A stretch of 64,000 nucleotides of DNA from CBFHSF01 sp965661055 (GCA_965661055.1 CBFICS010000003.1:93388-157387); one strand, 5' to 3'; counted from the first letter of the stretch, positions 43,787 to 53,118 are shown. Notes: generated by a model not told the origin, from the sequence alone. A program made the numbers and translations.

Positions 43787-44311
43787 ATGGAAAAATTAAA
43801 ATATCCAATAGGCAAGGTAAGCTTGCCGGAAGATTTTGACTCTACTTTGGTATTAAACGACATAAAAACCTTGATTGAATTACCTATCCTTTTAGATGAA
43901 TGGGTAGTGAAAAATGAGAACAAATTACCTAATCAATACAGAGAGGGAAGCTGGACCGCTGCTCAAGTAATAAACCATATTGCAGACAGTCACCTCAACG
44001 GGTATTTGAGGTGCAGACATGCCATTACCGAAAGTACCCCTTCTATATTAACTTATGACCAGAACCTTTGGGCTGAATTTGAGGACAGTAAAATGTTAGA
44101 CGTAAACGCTAGTTTATCTATCATAGCGGGTCTACATGCTCGCTGGTCTATTTTTTTTAACCAATTGAGTGATCATCATTGGCACTGTGATTATGATCAT
44201 CCGGGTGCTGGTAGAAAGTTCACGATGTATCAAGCATTAGCCAATTATGCGTGGCACAGTAAACATCATTATGCCCATTTAGAAATCATTAGTAGAAATG
44301 AAACCAAATAA
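43787..44311 (+). CDS. YfiT-like putative metal hydrolase/bacillithiol transferase (DinB fold)
   Basis: A 174-residue DinB-superfamily protein of the YfiT group. Metal-binding histidines are in NHIADSHLNGY and WHSKHHYAH near the C-terminus, the normal three-histidine set of the fold, and the YPIGKVSLPEDFD start and YREGSWTAAQVINHI block match the subfamily. Relatives are listed as metal-dependent hydrolases or thiol transferases; the activity here is unknown. It overlaps the CsaA-like gene by 14 bases, so they are co-translated. Confidence 0.9.
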   Translation: MEKLKYPIGKVSLPEDFDSTLVLNDIKTLIELPILLDEWVVKNENKLPNQYREGSWTAAQVINHIADSHLNGYLRCRHAITESTPSILTYDQNLWAEFEDSKMLDVNASLSIIAGLHARWSIFFNQLSDHHWHCDYDHPGAGRKFTMYQALANYAWHSKHHYAHLEIISRNETK

Positions 44312-44642
44312 TCCACTTACGTGGGAGGAATTTGAACGTGTAGAAATGGTGGTCGCTACCGTTGTTGAAGTAAAGCCCAATCCAAAAGCAAAGAAACCTG
44401 CATATATTTTTGAACTAGATGCAGGTGCGTATGGAGTGTTAACCTCCTCTGCCCAATTAACCCATAATTACACCGTAGAAGATCTCCTAGGAAAGCAAGT
44501 TGTCATAGTCATCAATTTCCCAGAAAAAAGAATTGCTGGAATAAAGTCACAATGTTTAATCATGGGAGCTGTAGAGGATTCAAAAAACATTGTAATATTA
44601 TCCCCCGAAAGGGAGGTTCTAAACGGGACGAAAATCAGTTAG
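44298..44642 (+). CDS. CsaA-like tRNA-binding domain protein
   Basis: A 114-residue single OB-fold tRNA-binding domain, similar to Bacillus CsaA and to the C-terminus of methionyl-tRNA synthetase. Signs are the WEEFERVEMVVATVVEVKPNPKA start, the LTSSAQLTHNY segment and KRIAGIKSQCLIMGA. CsaA is described as an export chaperone and RNA binder. The stop codon nearly touches the end of the convergent small membrane-protein gene. Confidence 0.92.
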   Translation: MKPNNPLTWEEFERVEMVVATVVEVKPNPKAKKPAYIFELDAGAYGVLTSSAQLTHNYTVEDLLGKQVVIVINFPEKRIAGIKSQCLIMGAVEDSKNIVILSPEREVLNGTKIS

Positions 44643-44940
44643 CGTATTGTTCTACTGACTATCATTAATTTTTTGAAGAGTTTCTTGGAGTTTTCTTTGA
44701 GTTCATTTTGCTGAAAGGTATAGACAGAGTCTCTTTTTCGTTTTTCTTCTACCTGCTCTTCTTGGCGGCTTTTTTCCTCGTGATAACCTAATAATTCAGG
44801 ATCGACTTCAATGACTTCCTTAGCCATTTCTTTTTTCTGATATCTATTATAGGTTTTGATACCCGCCACCGCGATAATGGCTATAATTAAAAGGACACCT
44901 CCGAAAATTGACTTTTTTTTTTAAAAATGAAATTATTCAA
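44639..44940 (-). pseudogene. Small single-helix protein with an A10-run frameshift near its start
   Basis: In the main frame the protein has one membrane helix (GGVLLIIAIIAVAGI) followed by an acidic/basic coiled-coil-like tail (about 80 residues, KKEMAKEVIEVDPELLGYHEEK...). That frame is closed by TAA upstream of the helix. Adding one base to the A10 run (minus strand, 44913-44922) opens it to a TTG at 44940, giving a 100-residue protein starting MNNFIFKKKK. Without the extra base only a GTG start at 44869 is available, losing the helix. Either slippage, mutation or miscalled run length. Confidence 0.6.
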
Positions 44941-44972
44941 ACTAAATCTATTAAAAAAGATCTCAACTAGGA

Positions 44973-45008
44973 ATAAAAAATCCCCAACATCATTTGATAT
45001 TGGGGATT
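44973..45008 (-). terminator. Terminator of tRNA-Arg
   Basis: AATCCCCAA / TTGGGGATT (44979-44987 with 45000-45008) forms a 9-bp stem, with a T6 run after it on the minus strand. It starts five bases after the tRNA 3' end. Confidence 0.85.
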
Positions 45009-45012
45009 ACTG

Positions 45013-45086
45013 TGACTCTGCAGGGATTCGAACCCCGAACCTCCTGATCCGTAGTCAGGTGCACTATCCAGTTATGCTACAGAGCC
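45013..45086 (-). tRNA. tRNA-Arg, anticodon ACG
   Basis: The 74-nt minus-strand sequence folds as a standard cloverleaf: 7-bp acceptor stem GGCTCTG with CAGAGTC (one G-U pair), anticodon stem CCTGA/TCAGG with loop CTACGGA giving anticodon ACG (arginine, CGN codons after inosine modification), and T arm GGGTTCGAATCCC. CCA is not encoded. It has its own terminator. Confidence 0.96.
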
Positions 45087-45153
45087 GTTGTCCTCTTAAG
45101 GGGCTGCAAATATAAACCGCTTTTTCATCTACACAAAGAAAAATTAAATAAAA

Positions 45154-45182
45154 AAGCGCCTAGCTTTCACTAGGCGCCTTTT
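45154..45182. terminator. Hairpin after the T9SS fragment, bidirectional shape
   Basis: GCGCCTAG (45156-45163) pairs perfectly with CTAGGCGC (45170-45177) around a 6-nt loop, with A/T tracts on both sides. Confidence 0.8.
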
Positions 45183-45208
45183 AGAGAATTCTAAAACGAT
45201 TTTAACGA

Positions 45209-45580
45209 TTACAGTTTATTCACTTTAACCACTTTGGTTTGACCTACTTGAGTCACAGTAACAAAATACATTCCCGCGAGTAAATCTTTTACCATTTCTG
45301 GGGTTTCTACGGTAGAAATGTTTTTATTCTGCTCAACGACCTGTCCGTGCATATTGTGAAAAACAATGGTCATATCACCTTCTAAATCGTTAACTAGATC
45401 AATGTTAAACGCTGTAGTATAAGGGTTCGGATAAGAAACAACATCGAATACAATTAAGGCATTAGAGTTGTTGTTTTCATTAGGAGTATTGTCTTTGTTG
45501 GTAGGCGTAGGACATGCATTGTCACAATTCGCATCCCAATTCCAAGTCACATAGCTCTCTCCCTTAAGCGTCTCTGAAAT
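45209..45580 (-). pseudogene. Orphan T9SS sorting-domain tail
   Basis: The 113-residue open frame (GTG at 45550, open back to a TAG at about 45581) is only the end of a secreted protein: a Cys-bearing NWDANCDNACPTP linker, a low-complexity Asn-rich spacer, and a Por sorting domain (VVSYPNPYTTAFNIDLV ... AGMYFVTVTQVGQTKVVKVNKL). There is no signal peptide or preceding catalytic or binding domain. It therefore looks like the 3' remnant of a deleted gene, still followed by its terminator. Confidence 0.78.
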
Positions 45581-45628
45581 CTAAATACCAATCGATAAGG
45601 TTTGATTATTTATCTTACCAGCTATTTT

Positions 45629-45913
45629 TTACTGAATCTCAGCAGATAAGCCTCTATCTAACAACGCTATACACTTAGGCTCTAGCTCGTTATAAGACCC
45701 TGTCTTCACACCGCACTTACCTTTATAGTGGACAATTAACGCACATTGCTGGGCTTGCTCTTCGGTGTGTTCACAAACTTTTATTAGACTGAAAATAACA
45801 TGATCAAAAGTATTAACATCATCATTAAAAAGAATGATTTCTTTGAGATCTGACTCCTTTTCAAGGACTTCAACCTTAGTTTCTACCTCTGGATTATGTA
45901 TGTGAAAATTCAT
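45629..45913 (-). CDS. clpS: ATP-dependent Clp protease adaptor ClpS
   Basis: A 94-residue adaptor that binds N-degron substrates (destabilising N-terminal residues) and delivers them to ClpAP. The ClpS core is plain: IILFNDDVNTFDHVIFSL (with the NDD substrate-binding motif) and CALIVHYKGKCGVKTG, followed by the short C-terminal helix. The gene starts 12 bases after the stop of the giant protein gene and is probably co-transcribed with it and prmA/tpiA. Confidence 0.95.
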   Translation of the reverse strand: MNFHIHNPEVETKVEVLEKESDLKEIILFNDDVNTFDHVIFSLIKVCEHTEEQAQQCALIVHYKGKCGVKTGSYNELEPKCIALLDRGLSAEIQ

Positions 45914-45925
45914 TTTTTGCTCAAT

Positions 45926-48900
45926 CTACTCTTCAAATTTACTAAGAAATAATCGCATTTTACCCTTAGATGCTTGATTAAAGGTGAAGTTGGGAACACC
46001 ATCACCACCTTCTTTTGAGCGCTCCTCGGTTTCTTGAAGAATGGTCATTATTTCTTTGTTATCAGTGTAAAAACTCAAAACGTTCCTCTTGTACTGGAAG
46101 TAATATTGATCGCCATCTATTTTAAAATAGATGTATATTTCATCACCTCGGCGCTTGTGAATCACCTCTAAATACCCTTTTACTTTTCTGTTAATGGGGA
46201 TTCTGTTCACTCCACCAATACCGATATCAGAAACACTTACAAATGATCTGGTATCAGGGTTGTATTCCATTTGAAGATCAACCAAACTCAATGTATGAGC
46301 AAGTTCGCGAGGCATTTTCTCTGGGAAACCAACGGTATTTACTTCACTCCAAAACTCATTTCTATCTTCAGTATCTGAAAATGATTCACCTACGTAATCT
46401 TTATAGGCCACTCGGTTAACATTAACCCCGGCTAAATTAGTAGCACCATTGAGTTCGGCCGCTAAGGCTTCTAGAATTTTGTCATTAAAGAAGAAATCTA
46501 AATTAATCACCACATCTCCTTCAATTTCACCTTCATCTAACTTGTGTTTTACTTCGCCATAGGCGTTAAACTCCATCTGACCGGTCTCTTGTCCGAAGCT
46601 TAATTTACCTCTTCCGGTAGTTATACACATGTCATTGTTTAAGGCCAAATAGTTTCCTGGACCTCCCGGATTTTCAAGTTTCTCAGGAGTGGTAATTATG
46701 TAACTAGATTGAGCATTGTCATAGAAAAGCACTCCGGTAGCACTTACAATTTCCATGTCTGCTTTTGAACTTTCTTTTGATAAAAAGGCAGAGTACCCAC
46801 TAGTTGTGTCTGGGCTGATAAATATACCGTTGTACAAATTATCTGCTCGCGTTGATGGATTGTCTTCTGGAAGTACAATAACAATTTTCTTAGGATCAAT
46901 ATCAGACTTGAACTTAAACCAAGTGGTTTCAATATTGTCACACACTTGTTGAATTAAGGTATACCCATTAAAGAACATATGCTTTTTCCTCGCATCTAGC
47001 TCCACCTTTCCATAAAATCCAAAAAATGGTGAAATAAAGAACTCTTCTTCTTGTGAAACCTTGGCTAGCCCCATGGTTGTGCCACTGGTATCTACCTTAA
47101 TGGACTCAAAATGTAAAGGCCATTCAACATTGTCTTCATCTAAATACACATAATCACCCGATCCGGAATATCTCCCTCTGGAATATATATTAAGAGTGCT
47201 GTTATAAAACTTGTGATACTTATTAGTTCTTTGCGCAGTTACTTCAGCCTTTAGCAATGTTCTCATTTTTGCAGCAGGGTCAATAGCTACATAACCAGAA
47301 TCTGGCACAATGCTGACGTCGGCCACTTCAATAACCGGAATTCCAAATCCTTCTAACAGACTATTGGTCAGATAAAATTTAGCATTTTGCGCCATGAACT
47401 GAAGACTATCTTGTCTAGGATGAACCGATACCATTTTAGAAGAGGCAACGTCTTGTGCGTTTAGTTTCTTTACGTCAATTGATTTTTCTGGAATATTCCA
47501 TTCCGCAAAATCCATGAATGCCGAATATTGATTTATAGGAAAGCTCATAAACGAGGCAGCATTATTAACCGTAAACTCGCCTTTTTGTCCATCAAAAGAC
47601 ACATACCCCCTAGCATCTGCTAGGCTGAATCCCCATTCTGCTTCAGGGCTTGCTTTTACCCTAAAGCTCATTTCAGGAGACTCAAACATTCGGTTTTTAA
47701 AAGTAAACTTCTTGCTTTTGTTCTCGGCGTTTAAATAACTAATCAGGGCATCACCCGCTAATTTTGATGGCGAATACTCTAAGGTACCTTTGGCTTTCAT
47801 GCCAATGCCATCATACATTTCAAAAGGGGTAGCTTTTGAAGTGGTAAACAACTTGTCTTTTAAGGGTTCCCAATGGTAGCCTACATTGCTACCTAAAACG
47901 TGTGGGTCTTCAACCACAGCCTTTTGCTCTAAAATTTCATAACTCTGAGCGATTCCATTCGTGCTATCTGGGAAAAAGAAAAACTCATTAGACTCTGCAT
48001 GCGATGTTAAATAATCAATACTACCATTCCCTCTCAACCCTTTATTACTCAAAGTCAAAATATTGGTAAGGGTTCCTTTTCCTCCATAGGCAGCTAAACC
48101 TTCTGGAGGTGTTGTAGTTTCAAAACCTAACGAATAGTCTTTTTGAACGGTAATTTCTTGGTCCATTACTGGGAAGATATCTGCACTGGTAAAAGTACCG
48201 TCGAACTTAATTCCCTTAGTTGAGGCGTTGTCTAATGAATCAATTTCAAAAGGAGCAATTTCTATATAGAATCGTTCACGGTCATAAACCCCATTGTGAA
48301 TATTTTGCTTGTCGTAGTAGATAAAACTCTCTCTACCCGATTTAAATATGGGATAATCGTGATACTGTTCAAGTCCTGATTTATTGTCAGGCTTATCAAT
48401 TAAAAGCTCACCATTAATATTTTGCAAAACGGTTTTTACGTTGACCAATTTTCTTCTTCCGTCAGAGGTAGCATCAAAAGACTCCACTTTAAACCTCATA
48501 GAATCAATGGCAGACATATTAACTTTAAACTCATTGTAATTAAAGTAGAACTGGGTCCCCCAAAAGGAGAATCTACCTGCAGAAATCTGTCCATCAAAAT
48601 CAAAATCTAAGCCACGGTGAACCGTAATTTTTCGTCCTAGAGGATACATTACCACTTTCTGAGAATCAGAGAGTGCAATTCCAGAAATCCCTCTAATTTC
48701 CATATCGTAATTCAAAAGGGATATTGAGGCATTTGTTCCAGACTTCATGGCCGAAACAAACTGAATTACATCATAATCTCTTTTTTCATTATAATTTAAA
48801 ATATAATCAAAAACACGGTCTTTAATGTAAATATCGCCGGATTCTAAATTGTAAAAAACAAACCCTTGAATTGCCATCTGCATCATAAACCTATGGGCAC

Positions 48901-50335
48901 TCAGCTTGTCCATTTGCAAACCATTTGCCATTTGATCTATGGTAATGTCACGACGTTGATAAACATCATAAACATTAGCGATCTTAATTAAAGGATTCAC
49001 ATCGTTTAGCCCTTGGACAGCCAAGAACCTTTCTCCACGGAAGTAGTTTTCTGATTCAAAAAATACAGGAGACACGGAGCCCATATTTAAATTACCTAGT
49101 CTGATTTGCGGGTCGGTAAGTTTCCAAGTTAAATTTTCAAAAAATATATCGACATTGTGATAGGTATCGCTGTAAGGGGTTTTTGACATTCCCTCTTCTG
49201 TTCTGGTGACGGTGAGCAGCTGTACCTCAGGAATGTATTGCATTCCACTTTTTGGATGAAACAATGAATCTGAATCACCCAACTTTATCCATACATTAGA
49301 TTCTACTGCACTGAAGTATTTTTTCTTAAGTAAGAACCTATTAGAATTAATTCGCACCTGAGGTTTGCCTTCATATTTAAAAGTAAACTGAGCGGGAGAT
49401 AGGTTTGATCCTGAGGCATACACTTTATTTCCGAGCAACGAATACCCTCCTAAGTAATCTACACCTGGAACAAAATCAGAAACCGACACATTATTTTCGT
49501 ACGACTTAAATCGAGGGAAGGTGGCATCTTCTGGTGAATTTTTACTGGTAAGTTTTTCTTCAAACTCTCCGTAAATTGGATCGGTAATGTAATAAGATGA
49601 GTATAGTATTACTGAATCAGCTGAGTAACTGGCTTTGGTAACATCGATAGTATAACGACTCAATTCAGCGTACAAGCTATCTTTAGAAATACCTGCTCTA
49701 ATCCAATAAATCTCTCCACCCGTGCCGACAAACTCTCTTTTTCTTGGATAATAAATTCCAGAGGTTGCTACAATTTGTGTAGAATCATCTTTGTAATAAC
49801 CCCACAAGTCAATATCATCAAAAACAAACTGAGGTTCTCCTTCAAATTTAAACTCAAACCCTTTGGTTTCATTTACCCATCTAATTTTTCCATCATCGTT
49901 TAATGCGGAATCAGAAAAACAGGTGATAAGAGTAGATAAATAATCTTCTGTATCTCTTGACCTTGCCTTTCTTGAAGATTCAGAAAGGTCTTCTAAAAAT
50001 GGGTATATATATTTTTCTTCTGGGTCATAATCACCTATTAAAGAGAGCACATTAAATAAGTTTTCCCAAGGTTCAATGTTAAGAATACGCTTGCGAAGTA
50101 GATTATTAGAAATGTCAACTACCCTATTAAAAGATTCTCCAGGCAATGCACCTCCGTTGAGTATAGGAGATACTTTCAAGTATAGAGCCTCTCCTCTATC
50201 TCTGTCTATATCTTTTAAAAAACCTTCTAATTGTTCTAAATAAACTTGGGGCTCCTCAGAAAACTTTTTCAATCTCTGAGAGAAAGAAGTTAGTCCGAGG
50301 CTAGTAAAAAGTACAATTAAAAAAAGTTTCTTCAT
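45926..50335 (-). CDS. Giant secreted beta-rich protein of unknown function (1469 aa)
   Basis: A signal peptide (cleavage after about residue 20, ...LTSFSQ) precedes a helical N-terminal domain of about 130 residues and then more than 1,200 residues of predicted beta-strand with repeated phrases: (E/G)xPQ(V/F) followed by acidic strands near 168 and 338, FSFWGTQFYFNYNEF near 600, LDARKKHMFFNGY near 1120. A central helical segment (about 480-540) separates strand regions. It has no membrane helix, lipobox or T9SS tail. I do not recognise a named domain; the overall impression is of a periplasmic or surface beta-helix/AsmA- or LptA-like scaffold. It sits between clpS and prmA in a conserved housekeeping block, which argues for an important envelope role. 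Confidence 0.9.
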   Translation of the reverse strand: MKKLFLIVLFTSLGLTSFSQRLKKFSEEPQVYLEQLEGFLKDIDRDRGEALYLKVSPILNGGALPGESFNRVVDISNNLLRKRILNIEPWENLFNVLSLIGDYDPEEKYIYPFLEDLSESSRKARSRDTEDYLSTLITCFSDSALNDDGKIRWVNETKGFEFKFEGEPQFVFDDIDLWGYYKDDSTQIVATSGIYYPRKREFVGTGGEIYWIRAGISKDSLYAELSRYTIDVTKASYSADSVILYSSYYITDPIYGEFEEKLTSKNSPEDATFPRFKSYENNVSVSDFVPGVDYLGGYSLLGNKVYASGSNLSPAQFTFKYEGKPQVRINSNRFLLKKKYFSAVESNVWIKLGDSDSLFHPKSGMQYIPEVQLLTVTRTEEGMSKTPYSDTYHNVDIFFENLTWKLTDPQIRLGNLNMGSVSPVFFESENYFRGERFLAVQGLNDVNPLIKIANVYDVYQRRDITIDQMANGLQMDKLSAHRFMMQMAIQGFVFYNLESGDIYIKDRVFDYILNYNEKRDYDVIQFVSAMKSGTNASISLLNYDMEIRGISGIALSDSQKVVMYPLGRKITVHRGLDFDFDGQISAGRFSFWGTQFYFNYNEFKVNMSAIDSMRFKVESFDATSDGRRKLVNVKTVLQNINGELLIDKPDNKSGLEQYHDYPIFKSGRESFIYYDKQNIHNGVYDRERFYIEIAPFEIDSLDNASTKGIKFDGTFTSADIFPVMDQEITVQKDYSLGFETTTPPEGLAAYGGKGTLTNILTLSNKGLRGNGSIDYLTSHAESNEFFFFPDSTNGIAQSYEILEQKAVVEDPHVLGSNVGYHWEPLKDKLFTTSKATPFEMYDGIGMKAKGTLEYSPSKLAGDALISYLNAENKSKKFTFKNRMFESPEMSFRVKASPEAEWGFSLADARGYVSFDGQKGEFTVNNAASFMSFPINQYSAFMDFAEWNIPEKSIDVKKLNAQDVASSKMVSVHPRQDSLQFMAQNAKFYLTNSLLEGFGIPVIEVADVSIVPDSGYVAIDPAAKMRTLLKAEVTAQRTNKYHKFYNSTLNIYSRGRYSGSGDYVYLDEDNVEWPLHFESIKVDTSGTTMGLAKVSQEEEFFISPFFGFYGKVELDARKKHMFFNGYTLIQQVCDNIETTWFKFKSDIDPKKIVIVLPEDNPSTRADNLYNGIFISPDTTSGYSAFLSKESSKADMEIVSATGVLFYDNAQSSYIITTPEKLENPGGPGNYLALNNDMCITTGRGKLSFGQETGQMEFNAYGEVKHKLDEGEIEGDVVINLDFFFNDKILEALAAELNGATNLAGVNVNRVAYKDYVGESFSDTEDRNEFWSEVNTVGFPEKMPRELAHTLSLVDLQMEYNPDTRSFVSVSDIGIGGVNRIPINRKVKGYLEVIHKRRGDEIYIYFKIDGDQYYFQYKRNVLSFYTDNKEIMTILQETEERSKEGGDGVPNFTFNQASKGKMRLFLSKFEE

Positions 50336-50394
50336 AATCAGTGGTGGTTGGGGTAATCAATTAACGGATAATCGTAATTATTTCTTGTTTTAGG

Positions 50395-51237
50395 CTACTT
50401 CTTTCTCCAATGTAAAGAAACCCAATCGGCCATTTTTTTGAATCCAATAAATTCAAATCCAAGCTGAGCACCTAATTCTTCTAAGACAGGAATGTCTGCT
50501 TCATAAAAGCCCGATAAATACAAATCACCAGAACTTTTCAAAACTCGGGTATATTTATCCATATCATTTAGCAATATGTTGCGATTGATGTTCGCTAGGA
50601 TGCAATCAAAGTATGAATCTTCCCATTTTGACAAGGTTTCTGCATCACCACAAAGAGCTTCAATATCTTGAATGTCATTGGCTTCACAATTCACCTTTGC
50701 ATTATCATAAGCCCACTCATCAATATCAATCCCTACTACTTCACCCGCATTTTTCATTTGGGTTAAGATTCCAAGAACTAAGGTTCCACAGCCCATATCA
50801 AGGACTTTTTTATGGTCCCATTGTGCCTCTAGCACCCATTCTGCCATCATATGTGTGGTTTGATGGTGACCTGTACCGAAAGCCATTTTTGGATCAATCA
50901 CAATCTCATAAGGAAACTCAGGCTTTGCCTCATGAAAAGAGGCTCTGATATAACATTGATCTCCAATTACAATGGGATCAAAATGACTTTCCCAGTTTTT
51001 ATTCCAGTTTTCACCTTTAATAAACTTTCTTGACCATTCTATTTTCACGTCAGTAAAAAACGACAAATCAATGTCTTTCAAAAGGTCCTCATTATCATTC
51101 TCAACGGCAATGTATGCTTGCATCCCTTCATCTGTATCTTGAAAAGTTTCAAACGGATACATTTCAAGGTGAGAAACTAAAACATCCCTCCACGGTTCAA
51201 GTGGAGAGATGGTAAAGGTGTATTCGGTATAGTCCAT
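50395..51237 (-). CDS. prmA: Ribosomal protein L11 methyltransferase
   Basis: Methylates lysines and the N-terminus of ribosomal protein L11 using SAM. Family marks: the N-terminal substrate-recognition domain (about 1-110), MAFGTGHHQTTHMM (GTGxH loop), motif I VLDMGCGTLVLGI near 143-155 and the CILANINRNIL acceptor segment. Length 280 is normal. The ATG at 51237 is one base after the tpiA stop, so the two are translationally coupled. Confidence 0.95.
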   Translation of the reverse strand: MDYTEYTFTISPLEPWRDVLVSHLEMYPFETFQDTDEGMQAYIAVENDNEDLLKDIDLSFFTDVKIEWSRKFIKGENWNKNWESHFDPIVIGDQCYIRASFHEAKPEFPYEIVIDPKMAFGTGHHQTTHMMAEWVLEAQWDHKKVLDMGCGTLVLGILTQMKNAGEVVGIDIDEWAYDNAKVNCEANDIQDIEALCGDAETLSKWEDSYFDCILANINRNILLNDMDKYTRVLKSSGDLYLSGFYEADIPVLEELGAQLGFEFIGFKKMADWVSLHWRKK

Positions 51238-51238
51238 T

Positions 51239-52012
51239 TTAAAATTTCTTTTCCATGATTCTGATCAGTTCAATGAAATCATCAGGAATCAAAGAGGCTC
51301 CGCCAATAAGTCCGCCGTCAACATCTGGTTGAGAAAAAATCTCATCTGCATTTTTCGGATTACAGCTACCTCCGTAAAGAATAGAAACCCCTTCAGCTAC
51401 GTCGTTACCATATTTTTCAGAAACTACCTTTCTGATAAAAGCGTGCATTTCTTGTGCTTGTGCTGGAGATGCAGTTTCGCCGGTTCCGATAGCCCACACA
51501 GGTTCGTAGGCAATGACTATGTTTTCCCAATCATCTTCTGACAAATGGAACAATGCCTCTTCTATTTGTTTTTTCACTACCGCTTCTTGGTGACCAGCTT
51601 TTCTTTCTTCTAAAACCTCTCCACAGCAATAAATCCCTACCAACTCATTGGCGAGAACTGAATCTATTTTTTTAGCTAACATTTCATTGGTTTCACCAAA
51701 GTATTGTCTTCTTTCTGAGTGACCAATAATTACAGCGTCAACATCAAGATCAGCCAACATCGGTGCAGAAATTTCACCGGTAAATGCTCCTGAAGAAGCA
51801 TAATGACAGTTTTGTGCCGCCACAGCAATAGCTTCATCATCCCACAACTCCGTAACCACAGATTCTAGAGCTATACTCGGAGGCGCAATAATCACAGTAG
51901 TGTTTTCAAGTCCCTCGTTTTCTATAGCATCAGAAATTTCTCTAACCATATCTGCTCCTTCAGCTACGGTTTTATTCATTTTCCAATTTCCAGCAACTAT
52001 CTTCTGTCTCAT
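51239..52012 (-). CDS. tpiA: Triosephosphate isomerase
   Basis: Interconverts glyceraldehyde-3-phosphate and dihydroxyacetone phosphate. All catalytic parts are visible: GNWKMNK with the catalytic lysine, IIGHSERR with the catalytic histidine, AYEPVWAIGTG with the catalytic glutamate, and GGSCNPKNA phosphate loop. Length 257 is normal. Second gene of a minus-strand run with prmA after it and the ABC permease 27 bases before it. Confidence 0.98.
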   Translation of the reverse strand: MRQKIVAGNWKMNKTVAEGADMVREISDAIENEGLENTTVIIAPPSIALESVVTELWDDEAIAVAAQNCHYASSGAFTGEISAPMLADLDVDAVIIGHSERRQYFGETNEMLAKKIDSVLANELVGIYCCGEVLEERKAGHQEAVVKKQIEEALFHLSEDDWENIVIAYEPVWAIGTGETASPAQAQEMHAFIRKVVSEKYGNDVAEGVSILYGGSCNPKNADEIFSQPDVDGGLIGGASLIPDDFIELIRIMEKKF

Positions 52013-52039
52013 TTTATTAATCTTTTTTCAAAGGTACAA

Positions 52040-53116
52040 TTATGCTTTTCTTCTTCTAATTCTTGGGTCTAACCAAGTATAGGTAATATCAACAATGATG
52101 TTAACCACCACAAACATGAGGGCGATAACCAATACCGCTCCCATGACAATGGGGACATCTAATTGGTTCAAGGCTTCAACAATTTGCTTACCTAAACCAT
52201 TCCAGCCAAAAATATACTCCACAAATACAGCTCCGGCCAACATACTAGCAAACCATCCACTGGCAGCCGTTATCACGGGATTTAAAGCGTTTTTTAGCGC
52301 GTGTTTCCACACAATTTTTGAAAGAGAAAGTCCTTTAGCTCTAGCGGTTCTAATATAATCTTCCTTTAAAACCTCAAGCATAGAGCTTCTTGACAATTGA
52401 ATAATTACGCCTAAGGGCCTAATGCCTAGTGTCAATGCAGGTAATATTAGGTTTTTCAAGGAAATGTATTGAAACTCCCCGTAAGGGTCGTATTCTATTA
52501 AGTTCCCAGTCATGGATAACCCAGTGAATTCTGACAATACAAAACCAAAAATCCAAGCAAAAATAATAGCCGTAAAAAAAGAAGGTAAGCTCATGCCTAA
52601 TGTTCCGAGTACCGTAGCCATTTGATCAAAGAAAGATCCTGGTCTCAACGCAGACAATATACCAATAAAAAGCCCGATGAGCATGGCAATAAAAATACTT
52701 ACAACCGCAAGTATCATGGTATTGGGAAGGGTTTCTGCAATCACACTAGCGACGGGTTTGCCTTCTTTTTGAAAGGACTCTCTTAGGTAGGGAAACTTTA
52801 GTGCAACCACTCCGTCAGCCATTGAAAATAACTCAACCACCGAGTACTTTTCTACCCAGGTATAATTCGTCGATTGCTTACTGTGCCAAGATATTGGCGA
52901 CAAGTCATTGATGAAATATCCATATTGTACCGAAACCGGCTGATCTAATCCATATTTAGCGCGAATGGCCGCCAACAATTCTGGGTCTTCACGTTGATCT
53001 AGCATCATTTTGGCAGGATCTCCTGGCAAAAGGGTGAATAAGAAGAAAACCAAAGTAGCGACCCCCCACAAAACCAGGGCAGAATATCCAATCTTATTTA
53101 ATACAATACGCCACAA
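52040..53116 (-). CDS. Peptide-type ABC transporter permease (DppB/OppB family)
   Basis: An inner-membrane permease of the dipeptide/oligopeptide/nickel class, 358 residues with six helices. The N-terminal LFTLLPGDPAKMMLDQR segment and the cytoplasmic EAA-like loop LKEDYIRTARAKGLS near 245-260 are family marks. An unusually long periplasmic loop follows the first helix (about 60-140). It starts with TTG three bases after the DoxX-like stop. No binding protein, second permease or ATPase is adjacent, so partners must lie elsewhere or the protein works alone in a mixed complex. Confidence 0.9.
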   Translation of the reverse strand: MWRIVLNKIGYSALVLWGVATLVFFLFTLLPGDPAKMMLDQREDPELLAAIRAKYGLDQPVSVQYGYFINDLSPISWHSKQSTNYTWVEKYSVVELFSMADGVVALKFPYLRESFQKEGKPVASVIAETLPNTMILAVVSIFIAMLIGLFIGILSALRPGSFFDQMATVLGTLGMSLPSFFTAIIFAWIFGFVLSEFTGLSMTGNLIEYDPYGEFQYISLKNLILPALTLGIRPLGVIIQLSRSSMLEVLKEDYIRTARAKGLSLSKIVWKHALKNALNPVITAASGWFASMLAGAVFVEYIFGWNGLGKQIVEALNQLDVPIVMGAVLVIALMFVVVNIIVDITYTWLDPRIRRRKA

Positions 53117-53118
53117 AA

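Noticed and set aside
46744..46952. Overlapping frames inside the giant protein gene
   Set aside because: Short shadows of the main gene on both strands.
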